DNA of 64,000 nucleotides, taken from the NCBI GenBank assembly GCA_017854255.1, contig JAFMIA010000001.1, forward strand, positions 33,886 to 97,885, written 5' to 3'. The stretch's first letter is position 1; each line of letters begins with the position of its first letter. This DNA is from Pseudomonadales bacterium (GTDB lineage Bacteria; Pseudomonadota; Gammaproteobacteria; Pseudomonadales; Azotimanducaceae). Shown piece after piece: positions 34,326 to 42,650 of the stretch. The translations under genes and the position numbers were made by a program. The notes under the pieces were generated by a model, which was given only the letters and a program-made list of their open reading frames with translations, searched no databases and was not told the DNA's origin.

Positions 34326-35699
34326 CTAAAAGAAACTCACGGGAGCTTGGAAAAGCGCTTCCACTTCCCTCAGTCGGGTTTTGTCGACCAGGAAAAGAAT
34401 AAAATGATCATCCGCTTCAACGACGACGTTGTCGTGGGCAATGATGACCTGATCCCCTCTGACGAGCGCGCCGACGCTGGTTCCTCGCGGCAGCTTTAAT
34501 TCTCCCAACGTTCTTCCGATGACTTTAGAAGTTTGTTTATCACCGTGTGCAATGGCCTCAATGGCTTCGGCAGCGCCCCGGCGTAGCGGATGGACTCGCA
34601 CAACATCGCCGCGCCGAACGTGGGTTAATATGGCGCCAAGGGTTGCTAATTGGGGCGATATTGCGATGTCGATGTCTTGGCCTTCAATGAGGTCGACATA
34701 CGCTGGGTTGTTAATTAGCGTTAACACTTTACGTGCACCCAAGCTCTTCGCCAGCATCGACGACATGATATTGGCCTCATCGTCGTTGGTGATCGCGCAG
34801 AAAACGTCGGTATCTTCAATGTTCTCTTCAAGCAATAGTTCCCGGTCCGAAGCATTACCGTTGAGGACAATGCTGCGCTCAAGAGATTCTGATAGTGCAA
34901 AACAACGGTTGCGGTTTTGCTCAATAATTCGAACACCGTACCGGCTTTCGAGCTGTATCGCTAAGTTTTCTCCGATATGTCCGCCGCCAGCGATAATGAT
35001 GCGCCGATTAGGGCGCTCATGTTGTCGAAGCTCATTCATAATGCTCTGGATATTCTCAGCCGCTGCAATGAAAAACACTTCGTCGTTTGCCGCTATAACG
35101 GTTTCGCCCTCAGGCACAATGGGTCGGTCGCCTCGAAAGATGGCCGCGACTCGCGTATCGGCCTGGGGCAACAGCGTGCGGATGGTTTTTAGGGCTTGAT
35201 TCACGAGCGGACTGTCCGCCTCGATTCTGAGACCCACCAATTTCACCTGACCGCTCGCAAAGTCCATGACCTGCAACGCACCAGGGTTGTCAATCAGACG
35301 CTTGATATCGTGGGTAATAATTTCTTCTGGGTTGACGATATGATCGACCGGCATGGCGTCGTCCCGAAAAATACCACCACCGGTAAGGTATGCTCGGCTG
35401 CGAATTCGAGCGATTTTGGTGGGGGTATGAAACGCGGTATAGGCCACTTGGCACGCGACCATATTGATTTCATCAGAGTTTGTAACGGCGATTAACATAT
35501 CGGCGTCTTCGGCGCCGGCTTGCTTAAGCACGGGTGGATGCGAGGCTTGACCACAGATCGTTTGAATATCGTATCGATCCTGAAGCTCCCGGAGCTTTTC
35601 GGGGTCGGTATCGACAACGGTGATATCACTCGCCTCTTTGACCAGGTTTTGAGCCAAGCTTGCGCCGACTTGACCTGCGCCCAAGATGATAATTTTCAT
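34326..35699 (-). CDS. trkA: Trk potassium transporter NAD-binding subunit TrkA
   Basis: Cytoplasmic ring subunit gating TrkH. It has two RCK units: Rossmann motif 1 IILGAGQVGASLAQNL (residues 3-18), and motif 2 IIIAGGGHIGENLAIQL (about 235), each followed by a TrkA-C domain (LRIEADSPLVNQAL, IGRTLGELKLPRGTSVGALVRG). 457 residues. Its ATG overlaps the rsmB stop (ATGA). Confidence 0.96.
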   Translation of the reverse strand: MKIIILGAGQVGASLAQNLVKEASDITVVDTDPEKLRELQDRYDIQTICGQASHPPVLKQAGAEDADMLIAVTNSDEINMVACQVAYTAFHTPTKIARIRSRAYLTGGGIFRDDAMPVDHIVNPEEIITHDIKRLIDNPGALQVMDFASGQVKLVGLRIEADSPLVNQALKTIRTLLPQADTRVAAIFRGDRPIVPEGETVIAANDEVFFIAAAENIQSIMNELRQHERPNRRIIIAGGGHIGENLAIQLESRYGVRIIEQNRNRCFALSESLERSIVLNGNASDRELLLEENIEDTDVFCAITNDDEANIMSSMLAKSLGARKVLTLINNPAYVDLIEGQDIDIAISPQLATLGAILTHVRRGDVVRVHPLRRGAAEAIEAIAHGDKQTSKVIGRTLGELKLPRGTSVGALVRGDQVIIAHDNVVVEADDHFILFLVDKTRLREVEALFQAPVSFF

Positions 35700-36958
35700 A
35701 ATCCGGGACTCATTTTTCTGACGTGCGCGTAGTAAAAGCCGTCATGCACACCCTTCGTTGGCAGCAACTGTACGCCGATTGATCTTGGAACGCCAACAGC
35801 CGGTAATGCAAGCGTTTCAACATCATGATGGTTGGCTAAAAACCACACAAGATTATCCTCATTTTCATCGCTAAAGATTGAGCACGTAACGTATAAAAGG
35901 CTGCCGCCCGGACGAAGTAGGGACCAGCACTGGGTTAGTAACTGTCTTTGGGTTTCAATGAGTGTCGCCAAATCCTCTGGCCGTCGTAGGAGCTTAATAT
36001 CGGGGTGTCGGCGAATAACGCCGCTCGCTGAACAGGGGGTGTCGAGTAGAATCCGGTCAAAGGTGCCAAGCTCAGGCTGAGGCTTTGCCAGGTCTAAACA
36101 GCGAAGATCGCCGGTCGCCCCCAATCGCGTAAAGTTTTCTGAAACGCGGGTGAGTCGGTCTGCATCAATATCAACGGAAACCAAATCAAGGGTCGGCGCA
36201 AGCTCTAATAAATGGCAGCTTTTACTGCCGGGCGCACTGCAGGCATCTAAAACGCGTTCAAAAGGTTTAGGTTGTAATAGTTGTGCTGCGAGTTGGGCGC
36301 CAGAATCTTGCACGCTCACCCAGCCCTCACCAAAACCCGGCAAGTCGCCGACTGCGACGGCCTGATCCAGAATCAGTCCGTTCGGGCTGAGGTCGCAGGG
36401 TGTCGCCATGAGGTCCTTGGCAGCCAGCAGGATTTGGTACGCGGCGCGGGTCTGTTTGCCCGCATTGACTCTCAAAATCATCGGCGCGGGGTCATTGTTT
36501 GCGGCGATGATGGCAGCTTTTTGGTCTGGCCAATCCGCCTGAATGCGATCGAGTATCCACAACGGATGGTTTGTCAGCGCAACCTCTGCGTGTATCTCAT
36601 TGATCACTGCCTGCCGGGTTCTTTGAAAGGTTCTAAGAGAGGCGTTGACCAGTCCTTTAGCCCAGGGTTTTTTCAGCCTTTTGGTGGTCTCAACGGCGGC
36701 GTTGACACTGGTATAGATCGGCTGGTTCAGGAACTCTGTGGCGCTAATGCCCAAGATCAGTAAAAGTTTGAGGTCTTGATGTTTTTTTTGCAGGGGCTTG
36801 TCTAAGATCGTTTGCACAATGCTGTCGAGCCAGAAATAGTGCCGTAACGTTGTTTGAACCAAAAAACGGCCTAGGGGGTCCAGTGCTTGTCCATTGTAAG
36901 CATGCCCATGAAGGATTGTTTGCGAAAGCACCGTTACTTCATTAATAAAATCCCTCAT
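35696..36958 (-). CDS. rsmB: 16S rRNA (cytosine-967-C5) methyltransferase
   Basis: The N-terminal NusB-like RNA-binding domain (about 1-140) is followed by a Rossmann methyltransferase domain. Family motifs are DACSAPGSKSCHLLEL (SAM), LDTPCSASGVIRRHPDIK (motif IV Cys) and VTCSIFSDENEDNLVWFL (motif VI catalytic Cys). 420 residues. It directly abuts fmt, with the fmt stop next to the rsmB start, in the def-fmt-rsmB-trkA-trkH operon. Confidence 0.95.
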   Translation of the reverse strand: MRDFINEVTVLSQTILHGHAYNGQALDPLGRFLVQTTLRHYFWLDSIVQTILDKPLQKKHQDLKLLLILGISATEFLNQPIYTSVNAAVETTKRLKKPWAKGLVNASLRTFQRTRQAVINEIHAEVALTNHPLWILDRIQADWPDQKAAIIAANNDPAPMILRVNAGKQTRAAYQILLAAKDLMATPCDLSPNGLILDQAVAVGDLPGFGEGWVSVQDSGAQLAAQLLQPKPFERVLDACSAPGSKSCHLLELAPTLDLVSVDIDADRLTRVSENFTRLGATGDLRCLDLAKPQPELGTFDRILLDTPCSASGVIRRHPDIKLLRRPEDLATLIETQRQLLTQCWSLLRPGGSLLYVTCSIFSDENEDNLVWFLANHHDVETLALPAVGVPRSIGVQLLPTKGVHDGFYYAHVRKMSPGL

Positions 36959-37909
36959 TTATTCGAACCGCTCGCCGGGGTCGAGCAGTTTTGTTTGTAG
37001 GTTTTTTAAGTTCGAGCCCTGGACGATCGTGCCCTTTCCGGTCGGTGATTGCAGTTGGGTAATGTAAAGCTGACCCTCGCCGCATTGAACGCGTATCCCT
37101 GTCTTCGACCTCTCGACAATGGTGCCGGGCGCCGGGGTTGGTGTTGCGTTGTCTGGTTGGCTTGGCGCAACCTCTGCGCCGTAACATCGAAATCGTGTTT
37201 CGCCTTGGTTTGTAAATGCAACCGGGTCTGGCACGAAGGCCCTGATGTGTTGGCAGATTAGCGTGCTGTTCATGGACCAATCGATTTTTGCTTCGGCTTT
37301 CAAAATTTTATGCGCATACGTCACGCCCGATTCCGGTTGTGGTTTAGCAACCAAGCCCGTCTCGGCAATGGTTTCGACAGCATGCAGCAGGGCTTCTCGA
37401 CCTAAGCTCGCGAGTTTTTTGAACAAGCTGTCACTGGTTTCATTCGAGCTGATGTTGCATGGCTGGACGCTGATAATCGGCCCAGTATCCAAACCCTCTG
37501 CCATCTTCATGATGGTCACACCGGTCGTTTGGTCTCCGGCCAGAATAGCGCGCTGCACGGGTGCTGCCCCGCGCCAACGTGGGAGCAGTGACGCGTGAAC
37601 ATTGATCGGGCCAATACGCGGAAGGGCCAGAACCTCTGGCTTTAGAATCTGACCATAGGCGACGACGATCAATAGGTCGAAAGAGAACCCGGCCAAGTGT
37701 TTGGCTTGAAGGCGCGTGGGCTGCAGCACGGTGAGCCCTGCTTCAAGCGCACAGTGTTTAACCGGGGAGGCGATTAGTTTTTTGCCGCGCTTGCCCGGCC
37801 GATCGGGCTGGGTCACAACGGCCACGACGCTAATATCTGGATGCGCAATCAAGCCGTTAAGGTGCTCGACTGCAAATTCTGGCGTCCCAGCAAACAGTAC
37901 TCGCATCAT
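36959..37909 (-). CDS. fmt: Methionyl-tRNA formyltransferase
   Basis: Formylates initiator Met-tRNA using 10-formyl-THF. The N-terminal domain shows [14 protein letters not shown], the VVAYGQIL segment and the catalytic [25 protein letters not shown] region. A C-terminal OB-like tRNA-binding domain follows. 316 residues. Two ATGs are adjacent (37909 and 37906), the second inside the def stop overlap. Coupled with def, as in E. coli and Pseudomonas. Confidence 0.96.
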   Translation of the reverse strand: MMRVLFAGTPEFAVEHLNGLIAHPDISVVAVVTQPDRPGKRGKKLIASPVKHCALEAGLTVLQPTRLQAKHLAGFSFDLLIVVAYGQILKPEVLALPRIGPINVHASLLPRWRGAAPVQRAILAGDQTTGVTIMKMAEGLDTGPIISVQPCNISSNETSDSLFKKLASLGREALLHAVETIAETGLVAKPQPESGVTYAHKILKAEAKIDWSMNSTLICQHIRAFVPDPVAFTNQGETRFRCYGAEVAPSQPDNATPTPAPGTIVERSKTGIRVQCGEGQLYITQLQSPTGKGTIVQGSNLKNLQTKLLDPGERFE

Positions 37910-38418
37910 TGTCGTTGCAGCTTTTGTTGCTTCAACAGTTTTTTCCTGAGTAATTGCCGTTTGGCGGGAGACAAGTAATCGACAAAGAGCTTGCCATCGA
38001 GATGATCCATTTCATGCTGAATGCAAATGGCCAATAGGCCGTCGGCCCCAAGTTGAAAGACGTCGCCGTTTTGATCGAGCGCCTCAACTAAAATTTTTTC
38101 GTGTCGAAAGACGCGCTCATAGAACCCTGGTACGGACAAGCAGCCTTCCTGCGTTTCAACGCGCCCCTCTCCTTCAACTAGCCTTGGGTTGATAAAGATA
38201 TGAGGTGATTGTTGGTCTTCTGAGGTGTCACAAACGATTAGCCTGAGATGCACGTTGACTTGAGTGGCTGCTAAGCCGATTCCCGGCGCTTGGTACATGG
38301 TGGCGAGCATCTGGTCGGCGAGCGCCGCTATGTCGCGCGTCACCGTTTGGATGGTTGCGGCCTTCGTTCGAAGCCGTACATCTGGGAATTCCAAAATGGT
38401 TAAAAGCGGTGTTGTCAT
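37906..38418 (-). CDS. def: Peptide deformylase
   Basis: Metalloenzyme removing the N-formyl group from nascent proteins. All three family motifs are present: GIGLAATQV (motif 1), EGCLSVPG (motif 2 with the metal Cys) and [12 protein letters not shown] (motif 3 HEMDH). 170 residues. First gene of the minus-strand def-fmt-rsmB-trkA-trkH cluster, divergent from the LysM gene across 139 nt. Confidence 0.97.
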   Translation of the reverse strand: MTTPLLTILEFPDVRLRTKAATIQTVTRDIAALADQMLATMYQAPGIGLAATQVNVHLRLIVCDTSEDQQSPHIFINPRLVEGEGRVETQEGCLSVPGFYERVFRHEKILVEALDQNGDVFQLGADGLLAICIQHEMDHLDGKLFVDYLSPAKRQLLRKKLLKQQKLQRQ

Positions 38419-38557
38419 AGATCGATCAATGCTATTTTGTTGGTATTTCTAATATCGAGCGGGTTAATTGCACGTTATGATATCGTAATCCCACGATTCA
38501 TCAGCTCGATTCGCGTTCGTTGTAAATTGTACCGCGAATTGCAAAAGGAAATCGCAT

Positions 38558-39610
38558 ATGTTCACAGCACGCATGGTCTCTGGCGCTTCGTTGCTCCTTT
38601 TTTGTCTGACAATGTTCGCACCCCTCGCCCCGCTTCAGGCGATGCAGATGAAAGGAGATGCGCCCGAGCGATATGTCGTTAAGCGGGGTGACACGCTTTG
38701 GGATATTGCCTCGATCTATTTAGAGGAGGCTTGGCAGTGGCCACAAATCTGGGCACTCAATACCGATATTGCCAACCCACACCTGATCTACCCGGGTGAC
38801 GAGATTTTTCTGGTGATGATCGATGGGCAGCCTCGGTTAAGACTCCAGCGAGGGGAACGGGTTGATCCTGGCGTGGTCAAGCGAGTTCCTAGCATTCGAA
38901 GAACCAATGCTGGCGTTGCGATTCCAGCTTTGGGGCTTGATCAAATCGAGGCCTGGTTGGCAAAAGTCAAAATCGTCAACGCAGCAGACTTTGACCGGCT
39001 GCCGTACATTCTTGCGGGTATTGATGGTAATACCTTGTTAAAAACCGGCGATCAATTTTATGTCAAGGGCGCGCTTGCAGCGGGGATGTCCTCTTTTAAG
39101 ATTTATCAACCAGGTCAACGATATGTGGACCCGATAACGGGCGCATTGATCGGACTTGAAGCCCAAGAAGTGGGTCGGGCCAGGCTGTTGTCAGAGCAAG
39201 AAGGCCTTGCGATCCTTAAAATTACAAACGTTACAGAAGAAGTCACGCCCGGCGACCGCCTCATGATTGCTGAGGGCCTCGATCTGGATGCAACCTTGTT
39301 TCCCCAGCCGCCAAAAAACGCCATGTCAGGACAAATTATTGGTCTGAGATCCGATGGCACGATTGCCGCTGCGCATTCCGTCGTGACCATCGATCTTGGG
39401 TTGACCGATGGTTTGGCAGTAGGCGACCTGCTTGCGGTTGCCCGTCCCGGCGATGTTGTGAAGGATCCTGTGACGGGCAAGGCTGTGACGTTGCCGGATC
39501 AAACAGTTGGACAACTATTGGTTTATCAAACGTTGGATCAAATGGCTTATGCGCTGGTTCTAAAAGCAACCGCTGCCGTGAAAATCGGATTTCTCGCACA
39601 AAGCCCTTAG
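38558..39610 (+). CDS. Secreted LysM-domain protein
   Basis: 350-residue exported protein. It has a signal peptide over about residues 1-28 (hydrophobic SGASLLLFCLTMFAPLAPLQA). One LysM peptidoglycan-binding domain follows at once (YVVKRGDTLWDIASIYLEEAWQWPQIWALN...IYPGDEIFL, about 39-87). The rest is a beta-rich domain without a catalytic motif I recognise. The Pseudomonas gene between def and dprA (PA0020-like) has the same design and position. Probably periplasmic and cell-wall associated. AAAAGGA precedes the ATG. Confidence 0.9.
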   Translation: MFTARMVSGASLLLFCLTMFAPLAPLQAMQMKGDAPERYVVKRGDTLWDIASIYLEEAWQWPQIWALNTDIANPHLIYPGDEIFLVMIDGQPRLRLQRGERVDPGVVKRVPSIRRTNAGVAIPALGLDQIEAWLAKVKIVNAADFDRLPYILAGIDGNTLLKTGDQFYVKGALAAGMSSFKIYQPGQRYVDPITGALIGLEAQEVGRARLLSEQEGLAILKITNVTEEVTPGDRLMIAEGLDLDATLFPQPPKNAMSGQIIGLRSDGTIAAAHSVVTIDLGLTDGLAVGDLLAVARPGDVVKDPVTGKAVTLPDQTVGQLLVYQTLDQMAYALVLKATAAVKIGFLAQSP

Positions 39611-39701
39611 TTCTTGCTTGTCAAAGCGGTTGGCGATCTGCCATAAACTGGCGGCTGATGGATCGTTAACATTCTGGGCATCGTAGATACGTGACCCGCC
39701 G

Positions 39702-40616
39702 ATGATGCCTTTGACGTCTTTTTTAAAACCACCCACACAACAGCTAAACCGCAATAGATTTCCGCGTGGTCTCAAGGAGATTCCCAGCCCGCCATCGCAA
39801 TTGTATTGTGTGGGGCAATTGGATATTTGTCTTGGTCCAAAGATCGCAATGGTGGGTAGTCGAGCGGCTTCTTGGCATGGGTTGCAGTTTGCGGAGGCAT
39901 TAGCCGGTCAATTAGCGGCGCTTGGGTTTGTTGTTGTCAGCGGCCTCGCTCGGGGCATTGATGCGGCGAGCCATCGCGGGGCCTTAGCTGTGGGCGGTAA
40001 GACCATTGCCGTCTTGGGTCAGGGTTGCGATCTGGTCTATCCCAAGCAAAACCAAGCGCTGTATCAAGAGGTTGTGCGGGAGGGCTTGCTGGTCTCGGAA
40101 TATCCGGATGGCACGGGACCGAAGCCCTATCACTTTCCAGCCCGTAATCGAATTATAACCGGCCTGTGCGACGCCCTGATCGTAGTTGAAGCTCGAACGC
40201 GTAGTGGCTCTTTGATTTCGGCCAAATCGGCCCTTGCCCAAGGCCGGGAGGTCTTTGCGGTGCCGGGCCCAGTGGTCGCCGGTGCGGCATCAGGTTGCCA
40301 TGAGTTAATCCGCGAGGGCGCTCACCTCCTGGATTCGATTACAGATCTATTCCGCGAAATGCCCCAACTCTTTCAACACGTTCAGCCAATACAAGCGGCT
40401 CTGCCCACGACTGACCCGCCTGCTGGGCAGGTTGCAACGAACAACCATCAAGATTTACTGGCTCTGCTGACGGCGGGCCCTATGGTCTTTTCGGATTTGC
40501 TCGCCAATTTCGATGGAACAATCGAGTGCTTGGTGGCGGCACTGGCACATCTCGAGGTTTCCGGCCAGATTGAGCACCTTGGGACGCTGTACCAACTCAG
40601 AATGCAGGCAAGATAA
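39702..40616 (+). CDS. dprA: DNA-processing protein DprA, short form
   Basis: Loads RecA onto incoming single-stranded DNA in natural transformation. The Rossmann core is intact: KIAMVGSRAASWHGLQFAEAL, VVSGLARGIDAASHRGAL, GKTIAVLGQGCDLVYPKQN, FPARNRIITGLCDALIVVEAR, SGSLISAKSALAQGREVFAVPG. The C-terminal winged-helix-like domain is present (LLALLTAGPMVFSDLL). At 304 residues it lacks the N-terminal SAM-like domain of about 70 residues seen in most relatives; homology starts at RFPRGLKEIPSPPSQLY. No clear ribosome binding site was found at 39702. It lies downstream of the LysM gene; comM at the window end also belongs to transformation. Confidence 0.93.
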   Translation: MMPLTSFLKPPTQQLNRNRFPRGLKEIPSPPSQLYCVGQLDICLGPKIAMVGSRAASWHGLQFAEALAGQLAALGFVVVSGLARGIDAASHRGALAVGGKTIAVLGQGCDLVYPKQNQALYQEVVREGLLVSEYPDGTGPKPYHFPARNRIITGLCDALIVVEARTRSGSLISAKSALAQGREVFAVPGPVVAGAASGCHELIREGAHLLDSITDLFREMPQLFQHVQPIQAALPTTDPPAGQVATNNHQDLLALLTAGPMVFSDLLANFDGTIECLVAALAHLEVSGQIEHLGTLYQLRMQAR

Positions 40617-40721
40617 GCATTGCGGGACCCAAACCCTCTGGCGATACCCCTGATTTCAGCGTTTTGATGTGGCCCGATTCGTTTTTGGCGCGTCTTGCGT
40701 GCCGATTGATAAAGGAATGCT

Positions 40722-40727
40722 TATAAT
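40722..40727 (+). promoter_or_regulatory. Consensus -10 element upstream of purE
   Basis: TATAAT lies 28 nt before the purE ATG in the 138-bp dprA-purE spacer. No convincing -35 at standard spacing and no PurR-type palindrome were found. Confidence 0.45.
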
Positions 40728-40754
40728 CATCGGCTCGAAAGGTGGAGATAACGC

Positions 40755-41258
40755 ATGGAAATGAAATTTGTAGCGATCTTAATGGGTTCGGACTCAGATC
40801 TACCGGTAATGGATGCGGCGGTCGAGATACTCAAGCGGTTTGGTGTCGCCCTTGAGGTCAAGGTGACCTCTGCACATCGCACACCGGCTGAAACCCAGGC
40901 TTATGTTCAAAGCGCTGAGGCGCGCGGTTGCCAAGCTTTTATTGCAGGCGCCGGTATGGCGGCACATTTGGCAGGCGCGATTGCGGCGCAAACCACTCGG
41001 CCTGTTATTGGCGTGCCGATTGATGCAGGTCCCTTGCAGGGCTTTGATGCGTTATTGTCAACGGTGCAAATGCCGGGCGGCATTCCGGTAGCAACCGTCG
41101 CGATTGGTAAAGCCGGTGCAAAAAATGCCGGTTATTTGGCGGTTCAAATGATGGCATTATCGGATCCCGGTCTCGCCGAGGCCTTGCAGCGTGAGCGACT
41201 AGAAAACGCTAAGGCAATCCTAGAAAAATCCGAAGCAATTGGACAACGCTACCTTTGA
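40755..41258 (+). CDS. purE: N5-carboxyaminoimidazole ribonucleotide mutase (class I PurE)
   Basis: Purine biosynthesis step converting N5-CAIR to CAIR. The active-site loop is LMGSDSDLPVMDAA (residues 9-22). SAHRTPAET carries the conserved His, and GAGMAAHLAGAIAAQT and PVIGVPID follow. 167 residues, typical for class I. GGTGGAGA precedes the ATG. Its usual partner purK is not next to it. It overlaps the tsaC start as TTGA. Confidence 0.95.
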   Translation: MEMKFVAILMGSDSDLPVMDAAVEILKRFGVALEVKVTSAHRTPAETQAYVQSAEARGCQAFIAGAGMAAHLAGAIAAQTTRPVIGVPIDAGPLQGFDALLSTVQMPGGIPVATVAIGKAGAKNAGYLAVQMMALSDPGLAEALQRERLENAKAILEKSEAIGQRYL

Positions 41259-41824
41259 GCCGCGCTCAGATCGGGGGATGCGACCGGGAAGCGCTTTTAT
41301 CCGGCGCGGTGATTGCCTACCCGACCGAAGGTGTCTGGGGATTAGGCTGTTCGCCGGCCTCTGAGGAAGCGGTAATGCGCGTTTTGCAAATTAAGGAGCG
41401 GTCGGTAAAACAGGGCCTCATTCTTGTGGCAGGATCGATTAATCAGTTTGCGCCGTTCTTAGAGAATCTGAAAGAGGATCAAATTCAGCGATTAAACCTG
41501 TCTTGGCCGGGCCCCGTGACCTTCTTAGTGCCGGATCATGGGGTGAGTCCGGATTTTATTCGGGGAGAACACGCAACGGTTGCGTTGCGCGTCTCCGCTC
41601 ACCCAGTTGTGCAGTCTCTGTGTCAAATGCTCGGGGGGCCAATTGTTTCGACCTCAGCCAATCGATCTGGGGAGCCGGCAGCGTTATCTGAGTCAGAGGT
41701 TGTTGAGCAGTTCTCCGGCGAAGTGGACTTTATTATCCCTGGCCCATTAGGCGGTCAGGCCGGCCCTAGTGAAATTATTGACCTGGCAACTGGCCAAGTG
41801 CTTCGGCCCAAGGTGGCGAGATGA
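41255..41824 (+). CDS. tsaC: Threonylcarbamoyl-AMP synthase TsaC/Sua5 family
   Basis: Makes threonylcarbamoyl-adenylate from Thr, bicarbonate and ATP for the t6A37 modification of ANN-reading tRNAs. The YrdC fold signatures are AVIAYPTEGVWGLGC, the KERSVKQGLILVAG lysine-rich motif, WPGPVTFLVP and GGPIVSTSANRSGEP. 189 residues, matching the short TsaC form. The start is TTG, overlapping the purE stop. It overlaps aroE by 4 nt (ATGA). Confidence 0.94.
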   Translation: MSRAQIGGCDREALLSGAVIAYPTEGVWGLGCSPASEEAVMRVLQIKERSVKQGLILVAGSINQFAPFLENLKEDQIQRLNLSWPGPVTFLVPDHGVSPDFIRGEHATVALRVSAHPVVQSLCQMLGGPIVSTSANRSGEPAALSESEVVEQFSGEVDFIIPGPLGGQAGPSEIIDLATGQVLRPKVAR

Positions 41825-42639
41825 TCAACCTTGCCGTTTTCGGCAACCCAATAGCGCACAGCCGATCGCCTGAGATCCATGGTTTGTTTGCGCAGCAATT
41901 CGGGATCGCGCTGACGTATCAGAAAGTCTTGGTGCCGGAGGATGGTTTGGCGCAGGCGGTTGCCGAATTGATCCGCCAGGGCGCACGCGGCTGTAATATT
42001 ACGGTCCCGTTTAAGTCTCAAGCACTGGCACTTTGTGATGAGGTGAAAGGAGACGCGATCGGTCTGGGTGTGATTAACACGCTGGATTTCGCGCCAAATG
42101 GCAGGGTTTATGGCTATAACACCGATGCCCAAGGGCTGATTACGGATCTCAAAGACCATCTTAAGCAATCGATTCAAGGCCGAAAGGTGCTCTTGATTGG
42201 CGCTGGCGGCGCAGCGCAGGGGGTGGTGCCGGCGTTGCTCCGAGAAGCGCCCGAGACGTTGCATGTTTGGAATCGCACGCCTGAGCGGGCTGAGCACCTT
42301 GTTCATTTGGTGCCCAGCTCGCAGCTCTTGGCGAGAACCCATGAGCAGCTAGATGCGCAATACGATCTTGTTATTAACGCGAGTGCGGCGGGGCTAAAAG
42401 GCAGTACGCCGGATTTGCCCAGCCGAATCATTGGGCCCAATTCATTTTGTTATGATTTAAGCTATAGCGATTCTGAAACCCCTTTTTTGCGATGGGCTTC
42501 CGGCTTGGGAGCCCCGCATCAGGCAGACGGATTCGGGATGTTAATTGAACAAGCCGCTGCGGCCTTTCATATTTGGTTTGGGTTGTCGCCGGATACACAA
42601 GTGGTTCGCACAAAAATGCTAGGTAAATCAGACCTTTAA
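41821..42639 (+). CDS. aroE: Shikimate 5-dehydrogenase
   Basis: NADP-dependent step of the shikimate pathway. The substrate site is FGNPIAHSRSPEIH (residues 6-19), the catalytic Lys and Asp regions are GCNITVPFKSQA and NTDAQGLITDL, the NADP motif is IGAGGAAQGVV, and the VINASAAG loop is present. 272 residues, normal. Coupled to tsaC upstream; a TTG-started prlC follows 11 nt later. Confidence 0.96.
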   Translation: MINLAVFGNPIAHSRSPEIHGLFAQQFGIALTYQKVLVPEDGLAQAVAELIRQGARGCNITVPFKSQALALCDEVKGDAIGLGVINTLDFAPNGRVYGYNTDAQGLITDLKDHLKQSIQGRKVLLIGAGGAAQGVVPALLREAPETLHVWNRTPERAEHLVHLVPSSQLLARTHEQLDAQYDLVINASAAGLKGSTPDLPSRIIGPNSFCYDLSYSDSETPFLRWASGLGAPHQADGFGMLIEQAAAAFHIWFGLSPDTQVVRTKMLGKSDL

Positions 42640-42650
42640 GGAGTTGTCCG

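Noticed and set aside
39560-39775. 71-residue minus-strand frame opposite the LysM-dprA junction
   Set aside because: Part of it looks protein-like, but it overlaps the ends of two secure genes and has no start codon with a ribosome binding site.
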